64,000 nucleotides of DNA from Paraconiothyrium sp. Pb-2020 (lineage: Eukaryota > Ascomycota > Dothideomycetes > Pleosporales > Didymosphaeriaceae). Made by a program: the position numbers and the translations under genes. A model generated the notes under the pieces. The model was not told where the DNA came from and ran no database searches. It worked only from the letters and a program-made list of their open reading frames with translations. Location: positions 4,340,001 to 4,404,000 of the forward strand of contig JAJUBI010000005.1 of NCBI GenBank assembly GCA_022419385.1. Direction: 5' to 3'. Each line of letters opens with the position of its first letter. Position 1 is the first letter of the stretch. This document shows, piece after piece, positions 56,311 to 64,000 of this stretch.

Positions 56311-57014
56311 ATGCCACCTACAACCACCGAAATCTATACTGGCGCTCCGCACACCCTCGCAGACTTCCTACGCACGTCCTTCCTCAACCTCGCCGGCGTC
56401 TTCCTTTTGGCCATCCTCACAGACGGCGAGCTATCCCGCCATGACCTCGCCTGGAAGAAGAAAGCGGACGCTTTAGGCGGCACGTACTGCGAGGAGATAA
56501 TATGGCTCCCACGAATCCTTGAGCGCCTCGTACAAGGGCGCGCTAAGAGCTCCGTACGTACAGTACCGTCTCACCTTTAGCATCCCATGGAGATGAGCTA
56601 ACCTAGCTGGGATGCCAGGATTGCTTAAAGCGAGGCTGGCTGATAATGTTGGACCCGCCCATGCCCCTCGTCTTAGCCGCGCTCTGCGCCTTCGCAGCGG
56701 TGCAGTGGAAGTTGTATGACATGCAAAGACAGCGGTACCGGTACTTCACACGGTTGTTTTTGGGGTGGCTGGTGCCCACGGGGATTTCCGCTGGCGTGGT
56801 GTTCGGATGGCGGGGCTGGGAGACAGCAGTCCTGATGCAGGTGCCGCTTGCAGTTTATGAGGGACTTGCGTTTAGTGCGATCAGTGCGATACTGAGAGCC
56901 GCACGGGTTGCGTATCTGGTGCAGAAGGCTAAAATGGAGCAGGGGAAGGAGGATGTAGAGAAGGCGGAGGTGGGAGAGGGGGAAGAGCATGGGGAGTCGG
57001 AGAAGATGATGTAG
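56311..57014 (+). CDS. Small four-span membrane protein, two exons, 212 aa
   Basis: Exons 56311-56553 and 56619-57014; the 65-nt phase-0 intron (gtacgt, branch gctaac, gccag) joins GRAKSS to DCLKRGWLIML. The ATG at 56311 is preceded by ccaaa. Hydrophobic spans: FLNLAGVFLLAIL (about 28-40), LVLAALCAFAAVQW (about 97-111), LFLGWLVPTGISAGVVFGW (about 123-141) and VLMQVPLAVYEGLAFSAISAIL (about 147-168). The C-terminus is charged (Lys/Glu-rich) and probably cytosolic. I do not recognise the family. Confidence 0.6.
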
Positions 57015-57065
57015 AGTACATATAACGTGGAGGCAGACGCGAGAAGAGAAAGCGAAGGGTTCTTT

Positions 57066-58194
57066 TTAGAGCTTCTCGTTCAATACCCTCGGATGCCTGA
57101 CTTCACCCACCCTCACCTTCCCCCAATCTTCCTCATACCCCTCCTCAACCTCCGGAAACGGTCCCAACGGCGTGATAGCCAAGGGATTTACATCCCCATG
57201 GCTCTTCGTATAGTTCTCCTTGATGTGCTTGAAATCCGTACTCTCCTTGAACCCTTGAACATGCCAGTAAAGATTCTTATGCCAGTTATTCAGCGTGGGA
57301 TAATCGTGTCGTATCGTCCCAAGATTGGTCTTAAAGTGCTGCACATACACGGTGTCGAAGCGGATGATTGTTGCGTATAGTCGCAAGTCGAGCTCGGTTA
57401 GCTGCTTCCCGAGCACATACGGGCCGCCGTTCTCAGCGAGGAGTTTCTCGATTTTGTTCAGGGCAACGAAGAGCGGGATGACACCTGCTTCGTACGCTTC
57501 CTGTGTGCGGGCGAAGCCGGCTTTATATACGCCGGCGTTAATATGGGATTGTATCCAGGGTGTCGCCTCGTCGATCTTGGCCTGAAGAGGTTCGGGGTAG
57601 AGATCGATTTTCTTCGCCTCCTCATCTAGCAAGCTGTTGAACGCGGTTGGGAGCCACCGGAGCATCTCCGCCGATTCGTTATTTACGATCCGCCCGGCTT
57701 TCTTGTCCCAAAGTAGGGGCACGCTGTATTTCCCCTTGTAGTCTTTGTCGTCCCGAAAATATACCTCGCTCAGAAATTTGCTGCCAAAGAGACTATCCAC
57801 GGTAGCGCCGGGGTACTCATCGTTCGAGGATGGAAAGCGCCATCCACCACCGTCTTTGGGGTAAGGTTTCACGACATCAAGGGTTATGAAGGACGCAAGG
57901 TGTTTTATGTAGCGAACGAGGTTAACGCGGTGAGCGAAGGGGCAGAAGAGACCTACGTAGAGGAATGTGAGCAGTGTCCGTGAATCGATCTATGAAAGGA
58001 CTAGAGGAACTTCGGCCGAAAAGATATCAAGTGGTCGAACAAAGCAATTAAGGAACTATGAAGGGAAGAGAGCATATCATACCGATGTAGAGGTGATATC
58101 TATCTTTCTCGGGTGGGAACTCTCCGCCTTCTTCGATCTTTCCGTGCCATCCGTCATCCGTGCCATACTTGTGGATCTCGGGTGCACCCATCAT
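57066..58194 (-). CDS. ecm4: ECM4-type glutathione transferase (glutathionyl-hydroquinone reductase), 332 aa
   Basis: Exons 58194-58083 and 57952-57066; the 130-nt phase-1 intron joins DRYHLYIG to LFCPFAHRVNLVRYIKHL. Two ATGs are in tandem at 58194 and 58191; the first is used. The thioredoxin-like domain carries the catalytic Cys41 in FCPFAHR; ATVDSLFGSKFLSEVYF and VPLLWDKKAGRIVNNESAEM (Glu-Ser at the glutathione gamma-Glu site) follow. The C-terminal helical domain holds LGKQLTELDLRLYATIIRFD and YPTLNNWHKNLYW. Family members reduce glutathionyl-(hydro)quinones and belong to the omega-like Cys-GST class, usually cytosolic or mitochondrial. Length is normal (about 320-370). Confidence 0.9.
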
Positions 58195-59139
58195 ACACTT
58201 TCGAAGCGAAACCTATAATCTGGGATGTGAGATGAAGAGGCCAACAATGCCGAAGCTCTGAGAGTTGTATGTAGTGATCTAGCTCCGGATGGCGCGATGA
58301 TGTAGGTGGGGGGTGCAAGTGGGGTTTGAGCACCGGAGCAGCTCGTCCTCTCATTGGCCCACTGTCCGCTTCGCCGCTTCAGAACAGGGGAATGACATTT
58401 TATGCTCACAGTCCAGCGTACGTTCACACAGGCTATCAGGATCACAAAAGCTCGTAAAGATACATCAATTGTTACAACGAGTGGAATTGTAGTGATACAT
58501 ACAACTAGTCCGCAGTAGCAGTTTCTGTATGCAACGGTATATCCAACGCTGTATTGAAGTTCTTTCGCAATATTGTCGACCGTACGGTCTCATTCGACTG
58601 TCCCAGGACAAGAGGCTGATCCATAATAGGGATCAGATCGTCCCATGAGGGTTCGAATAGGTTGTGGATTCGGAGTGGGGTGGTATTTTCCATGCCGAAG
58701 GCAGGAAAAGGGGACGAGCAAGCACATCGCTCATTTGCGCGCTCGCTCGCTAGATCGAGGGAATGGATTAGGAAGATGAGATATGAGGCTCCGTGCAATG
58801 CTGGGGATGATGTATGGGATGCTGAGACGCTGGAAAAGTGGGATGTTTTGCTGGAAGGGGGCACCGGTCGAGGCGGTCGGGGTATGTGTGGCAAGTATCC
58901 AGTTCGGAGCGATAGGCTGGGCAGCCCTTCGTCGAGTCTTCGGTAGAACGGAATCTTGGCTACGGTGAAATGCAACCTTCTGCAAGAGACATGGCGACAA
59001 AGTAGAGGATCGACTCAAAGAGTAGCTGCTCAATCCACACATAAAGACGTCCGACCTCGACCAGGGTAGAATGACATAGGCAAAGTACAAAAATGAACAA
59101 CAAAAGAACAATAGCGGCCCACCCCGCATTGTCCGAAAG
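58195..59139. other. Intergenic
   Basis: A minus-strand ORF at 58505-58975 (156 codons) was considered. Its last third (NLFEPSWDDLIPIMDQPLVL) looks protein-like, but it lacks a domain and a start I can defend, so it is not called. Confidence 0.3.
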
Positions 59140-60948
59140 CTAGGCCTTATTAGGCTCTCTGCCGCGTGTATCGCCGGGAGGCATGACTGGCGCATGATGG
59201 TGGTGATGATGGCAACCAGGGTGATCACAGCGGCGAGCTTGCACAGCAGTATTGGCTGGGCCGTCGTCATACTCGTCGTCATAGTAGTCCTCGTCTTGAC
59301 CGTCCAGTGGCTCGTTCTCCGGACGTCGGTCGTAGTCACCAGCTGGAGCATTTTGTTGATTCTGAGCGTTATTGGCGTTGTTCTGCGCCTTCTTGTTGAC
59401 CTTCTTGCCCTTGCGACCCTTCATCCTAGCCTTTTCCAGCAATCGACGCTTCTCGGCCAGACGTTGGCGTTCCTTCCGGTCCTTGATCTCGTACTGCCTA
59501 ATGAGAGCCACTGGTGGTCTGCCAAAGATATCCTCGTATTCGCAGAACTCACAGACCCACGCAGGATCGGGTGGGTTGTGGAAATTTTGGTATTCTTGTT
59601 CGATCCGACGTTTTCGAGCAGCATAGGCGTATAGCTTCGCGGCGCTTCGGCGAGGCTTTCGCGGTGCCGGTGCTTGCTGGTTTGGGGCTCCACCAGTGGC
59701 GGGAGCATTCCTGGACTGGCGGCCTGTACCGTTCATGCTAGGACTTGTTTGCGTGCCTTGGTTGCTGACAGCGGGATTGTCAGGGCGGACCGGGGGGCGT
59801 GCGCGGGGCCCGCTTGCGGGTGGGGGTGCTCCTGCCGATGTAGGATACGCTCCGGGAGGTTGAGGATATCCGTTTTCCTGCCCAGGCCAGACCAAATTCT
59901 TAGCCGAGTCAGAGCCGCAAGTGAACGTAAACTGTGCCTTATTCGCGCTAGGCTTAGCCGCCTCCTGCTGTAGCAGGCTCACGTTCTCGTTGCCGGTGTG
60001 CGGTGGCGTCGCTTGAGCGTTGGCGATGGCAGTTGAGATGATACCTTGTTGATCTGAAGGTCCTAGAAAATAAATAGTCAGCGCACGGACTCCTAGTAAT
60101 AGTCGCAATTTCCCAGTGAAAACCATACGTTTGCTGCTCGCTTTGGCGTTGGCGATGTTTGTCGAGTTATGCAAAATACGCCTCTCTGACCGTCCAGATG
60201 ATGTACGTCCAAACCGCCCTCTACCTGCGCCCGAGATGCCCGCGCCAGCATTGTTATGCTGCGGTGTTGAAGGTGCCGATGTGTAGTAATTTGCAGATGA
60301 ATCCCTGCCGTCTAGACCAGCGAGCTCATCGGGATGCGATATGCCCATGCTGGCCATCTCTGCAGATAGGCTCGTGGGATGAGTGCTGACACCGCCCATG
60401 TTTGGGATTTTCCGTTTCTTCTTGTTGTTCGTATTCTCAAAAGACTCGTAGCCATCCACCGAAGACGATGTCGACCCCGGCTTGTGATATGCGCCCACCG
60501 CGCCTGTCAGTGTTCTACCGGGCAGATTACGGCTGTAGTGATAGCTCGGAGATGAGGGTAGAGGCAGACCGTGCTCGTCTGTAAAGCCCTCTTCCTCCTC
60601 GTCGCTCTCCACCTCGGAATGATTATGCCCACAGTGGCAGGTATGGTGGTCGCTCGCGCCCTCCCTGTTCAACGTCCTGCTCCTCTCACCGGCTGAGTAA
60701 GGAAAGTTGAAAAGCGGCCCGGTAGAGGGTGGGTTCGGCGGGTATATAATAGTGTCGGCCTGCTCGGGTGACATGCGATCGCGCAGGCGCCGCTTGGGGA
60801 GAGGGCGGATGGGCCGTTCGGGGTACATTGGGGACGCTGTGTCCGGAGACGAGCGCAGCGGCGAGGAGCGATTCCACTCGTAGCCTACGAAGCGGAGAGG
60901 CAATGTCAGATAGGCCGTTATCGACGATAGAATGCCCACCGAGCTCAT
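59140..60948 (-). CDS. Basic low-complexity fungal protein with Cys pair and His-rich tail, 580 aa
   Basis: Exons 60948-60129 and 60062-59140. The 66-nt intron (gtatgg...tttctag) has a length divisible by three and no stop, so the unspliced frame also reads through (602 aa). Splicing gives SSKRPSDQQGIISTAIANAQ. The N-terminus (SITAYLTLPLRFVGYEW) is weakly hydrophobic, then come acidic (ESDEEEEGF) and Ser/Pro-rich regions. A conserved-looking block near residue 440-500 has AAKLYAYAARKRRIEQEYQN, WVCEFCEYEDIFGRPP and a Lys/Arg-rich helix, followed by RKGKKVNKKAQNN, then CDHPGCHHHHHHAP at the end. Possibly a metal-binding, nucleic-acid-linked protein; the family is not recognised. Confidence 0.7.
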   Translation of the reverse strand: MSSVGILSSITAYLTLPLRFVGYEWNRSSPLRSSPDTASPMYPERPIRPLPKRRLRDRMSPEQADTIIYPPNPPSTGPLFNFPYSAGERSRTLNREGASDHHTCHCGHNHSEVESDEEEEGFTDEHGLPLPSSPSYHYSRNLPGRTLTGAVGAYHKPGSTSSSVDGYESFENTNNKKKRKIPNMGGVSTHPTSLSAEMASMGISHPDELAGLDGRDSSANYYTSAPSTPQHNNAGAGISGAGRGRFGRTSSGRSERRILHNSTNIANAKASSKRMVFTGKLRLLLGVRALTIYFLGPSDQQGIISTAIANAQATPPHTGNENVSLLQQEAAKPSANKAQFTFTCGSDSAKNLVWPGQENGYPQPPGAYPTSAGAPPPASGPRARPPVRPDNPAVSNQGTQTSPSMNGTGRQSRNAPATGGAPNQQAPAPRKPRRSAAKLYAYAARKRRIEQEYQNFHNPPDPAWVCEFCEYEDIFGRPPVALIRQYEIKDRKERQRLAEKRRLLEKARMKGRKGKKVNKKAQNNANNAQNQQNAPAGDYDRRPENEPLDGQDEDYYDDEYDDGPANTAVQARRCDHPGCHHHHHHAPVMPPGDTRGREPNKA

Positions 60949-62534
60949 GTTGGGTGTGAAGGTATCGAGGAGGGAAAAACAAAAAAATCTGGGGACCTTT
61001 CACGGAACCCCAATACTTACCAGCCGTCGCCGCTGCCATATTGGCAATCACCTCCGCTCCTGTCCAACTGTGTCGCGCAGGCCGCCGCCACTTCCAAACA
61101 GTCCAATGATGCTTTTATTCAACCCAAGCTCTGCACACCGAATCAGCACAATTCAGCCACCCACAATATTCACCGTGGGGTCCCGGATTTTCTATGTCAC
61201 TGCTCGCGTGCCAGGATGGTCGGGGGTTGCTGAAGATGTGACGCACCTTTTTGGAGAGGACGGTGTGGGCCACAGACGGTCGGTACTGGTGGCAGGTTAG
61301 CGGAGTCTGGTCGGTCGGAAAGCCCCTCGCTTCGATAGCAGCTGGCTGACAGTGTATTTGCCGTGCCACGGAACCCGGGATGTCAACCTACTGCAGCCTG
61401 TCCAAACGATGTGTTCCAAAGTATCAGTCGCAACGTGTAGGGAACGGTGGTAGAGGTGTCGACTGTCCACCCGCGCGATTACAGATCCACCCAATGCCAA
61501 GAGCACACGCTGGCAGAATGAGGTGGCTCCGCTGTGGCCAAACCACCAACACTTCGGCAAATGGATAGCTCGACTCGGAGGACTCGGTTCGTGGACGTGT
61601 ATGGTGTGCGACGATGATGACAGAGGTACGTGAGAGCTGTTGAGAGGGACTGGGTTATCTACGTTGACCTGCATGCATGGTCGGCCTTCCTGTAGACCGT
61701 GCAAGGGGCGCTAACATCAAAAGAGGATTGGTAATATCTCCTGGCTTCACGTCCTCGACACTACTCGCCACATTTGACATTACTTTTCCCCTTTTCGAGG
61801 CCTCGAGGCTGTCGAGGAAACCCAACGAACGCCCTAGAGCTGATAGCATACTCCCGCTTGCTTCCACGTTTTTTGCTGCCTAACAAGGCGCTCGTCTTGC
61901 AGGAACATTCTACCAAACCTATTACGTCTCAAACAGTTCTGCCCCATCAAGTTGAGGTGACATTCGAGCACCTCAACAACGACCTTGCGGGCCGCCGGAT
62001 CTGAAGTCGGCATCTCTGTCCACACATGCACGTCGATGCAGGTTGGGCTGGATCCACCTCGTCGTGGGGGTATCTGCTGCCTTGGCTTCGATATTCTCCG
62101 CAGGTACAGCATATCATTATGCAGCATGTTGATCTTCGCAGGAGAAGCACTCAGAATGCCTTGTTAATGTCGAACGCATTGTCCGAAGCCGAAGCGTTCA
62201 TAATCCAGTAATACACTGCACGTCGGGCACCGACATGTCCGTTGATCGCTTGAGCAGCTTGGTAGTCCTACAAGTCTCTTTCATCGTAAAGGCTAGCAAC
62301 TCGTGTCCTACAGGGTCTCAAAACCCCTTTCATAGTCCATTTTATTTGACGCGCAAGTTCCCGCTCTTTACCCAGCGAGGCGATCACTTGCAGGTTCCTC
62401 TGTAGATGCATGGCCACGTGAACTAAGCTTTCCAGGGTCGCGCTTACCCCGCGACGCCTGTGTAACATGTGGCTGCGTGCCTGGCAATCCCCAAATCCAA
62501 GCTCTCCACACCTTGTCACCAATGTCATCTCATC
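60949..62534. other. Intergenic
   Basis: No supported gene in 1.6 kb. Near 61010-61050 a minus-strand segment (MIANMAAATAG before gtaagt) could be an upstream non-coding or coding exon of the previous gene, but the phase does not join. Confidence 0.35.
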
Positions 62535-63190
62535 ATGGACCACTCTCGTGATCCTTGCCCGTGGGTTGCCCTCAATGACTTCGGTGGTGCATTCTGTATG
62601 GGGGTATGTTGGCCTAACAGCTACGCTGGCCAATTACGTCATTGCGATGCTAACGATTCGTAGGCAGTGGGCGGAGCGATCTGGCATGGAGTGAAGGGCT
62701 TCCGGTATGTTCTGCCCACGGAGTACAAGAGGTAGTGTAGATGTCGTTGCGCATACTGACCGCGATGTGTAAAGTAACTCACCCTACGGCGAGCGGCGCA
62801 TCGGCGCGATCACGGCCATCAAAGCACGCGCACCCGTCCTCGGTGGGAACTTCGGCGTCTGGGGTGGACTATTCTCCACTTTTGACTGCGCTGTAAAAGG
62901 CATCAGGTGCGCAACACACATGATGTCGATAAAATTGTGGTTCGCGAAGGTTGACGAGGTATAGAAAGAAAGAAGATCCCTGGAACGGTATCCTCGGCGG
63001 TTTCTGCACAGGTGCTGCCCTCGCTGTCCGAGGCGGTGCTAAAGCTATGAGAAATAACGCCATTGCTTGTGGTGTGCTCATTGGCGTTATCGAGGGTGTT
63101 GGAATCATGTTCGGACGGATGATGGCTGAGAATACACGGTTGGAGGCGCCTCCACCTCCACCGCAACAGCAGCAGGCAGCGATCGCCTGA
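62535..63190 (+). CDS. tim17: Tim17, mitochondrial inner-membrane translocase subunit, four exons, 157 aa
   Basis: Exons 62535-62603, 62664-62704, 62775-62906 and 62959-63190; introns of 60, 70 and 52 nt in phases 0, 2 and 2. The product starts [20 protein letters not shown] and continues with [14 protein letters not shown], the [20 protein letters not shown] signature, [20 protein letters not shown] and ALAVRGG, with four short Gly-rich transmembrane helices. With Tim23 it forms the TIM23 complex that imports presequence proteins into the matrix. Length matches yeast and animal Tim17. The tail is Pro/Gln-rich. Asp and Cys near the N-terminus agree with the family's conserved acidic and disulfide positions. 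Confidence 0.95.
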
Positions 63191-64000
63191 TTTAAGGCAG
63201 CACCATGAGAACACGACGGAATGGAAATGGCACAATTATCATACGTATTTGGAATGGTGTATCGAGTACGCGACTTCTAGTTTGGTCGCGCTTTTGAGAG
63301 AATTCGTTCCATCATTTGCAAGACTCGCTATGCGTATGTTGGTCACCTTAAAGTGCCCTCCTACTCTCCCCTCATAAACGATGAAATGCCTCACCCTTTA
63401 ATGTCCAAGCCATGCCCTCCTTATCCCATCGTCTTCGCTCTTGGGTGTCCCTGCACCGAACTCGAAAACGCTGTAACGGCAGTGTAAATTGTGGTGTGGT
63501 ATATGGTCAATAAATAATTTTATCTGAATATGTATTTCCATAAGAAGGATGGTAGGAAAGGGTCTAAGAGGAGGAGAAGAGGAAGACTGGTGGCGATGCA
63601 AATGCTGGGGAAGCTGTATATGTGAAGTATTCCATCGTAGCGGAAAGGACAACTGAGAAGCAAAGGAATGTAGAGGGCACGTTTGTTGTTTACACGCGCC
63701 CAACACTACTCAAATTTATATCAGGCAGTCTGTTTTAATGTCGAGTTGCACTTACTCCACGTTTGTTGCAGATACTTCATAGCATGTGATGTACAAGATA
63801 CAGACATGTTGCATCGGACTAAAGCCGACGCTCTTCAACTCGAAGACTATGTTGTGTGACATCTCGCGTACGGTTTTAGGATTGAGAAGCAACATGAAAT
63901 CTGTGAGTGGGATTACGTTCTTGTGAAAGGGGACTTCCTATCTTATCCCGCGCAGTATCCTGATGTAGCAAACGCTAAAAATACGTTATTAGCGTGATAA
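63191..64000. other. 3' flank and unannotated end
   Basis: TIM17 3' region. A 102-codon minus-strand ORF at 63398-63706 shows no domain and is not called. Confidence 0.35.

Noticed and set aside
58505..58975. 156-codon minus-strand ORF with a protein-like end
   Set aside because: No family, no credible start, and the upstream half looks non-coding; left as intergenic.
60686..61051. Upstream coding exon for the 59140-60948 gene
   Set aside because: A good donor (gtaagt) follows MIANMAAATAG, but its phase does not match the start of the main ORF with any acceptor found; it could be a 5' UTR exon.

Overview
The window looks like nuclear DNA of a filamentous ascomycete (Pezizomycotina, plausibly Dothideomycetes). 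Genes are separate, lie on both strands and are interrupted by short GT-AG introns, mostly 40-130 nt with CTAAC/CTGAT-like branch sites. The recognisable proteins are a TFIIIC subunit, Tim17, an AA9 polysaccharide monooxygenase, GH64, a fungal GT34 and a DUF7025-type AAA ATPase. There is no operon structure, Shine-Dalgarno pattern or CRISPR array, and I found no tRNA. Exon models were built by hand from reading frame, phase and splice consensus; none is checked against RNA.

Layout. 0-16 kb is ordinary gene space: 3' part of TFC3, an F-box protein, an AA9-like LPMO with an acidic tail, a SNAP-25-like SNARE protein, a three-exon GH64 beta-1,3-glucanase, a gene of unknown function broken by an in-frame stop, and another unknown gene. 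16-35.8 kb is a gene-poor, repeat-rich tract. It holds several minisatellites, three diverged copies of a roughly 0.7-1 kb element, a decayed methyltransferase pseudogene, and the most unusual content of the window: five co-oriented copies (17.45, 23.07, 24.33, 30.36 and 34.14 kb) of a small three-exon gene family. In all five models exon 1 is 49 nt, both introns are in phase 1, and the protein ends in a leucine-rich motif around ELRRLNA. None of these genes matches a family I know.

35.8-44.4 kb is a cell-surface block: a secreted Thr/Tyr-rich wall-type protein, then three glycosyltransferase-type genes side by side (a Stealth phosphotransferase with an EF-hand, a GT34 galactosyl/mannosyltransferase and a GT25 enzyme), a plausible surface-glycan assembly cluster. 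45-48 kb has a vacuolar-type zinc transporter and a 78-residue 4F5/zf-met2 protein. 48.3-54 kb carries a divergent pair, a DUF7708 STAND-like protein without a visible P-loop and a six-exon DUF7025-type AAA ATPase. 54-64 kb returns to housekeeping genes: a frameshifted DUF829 hydrolase, a four-span membrane protein, an ECM4-type glutathione transferase, a basic/low-complexity protein and TIM17.
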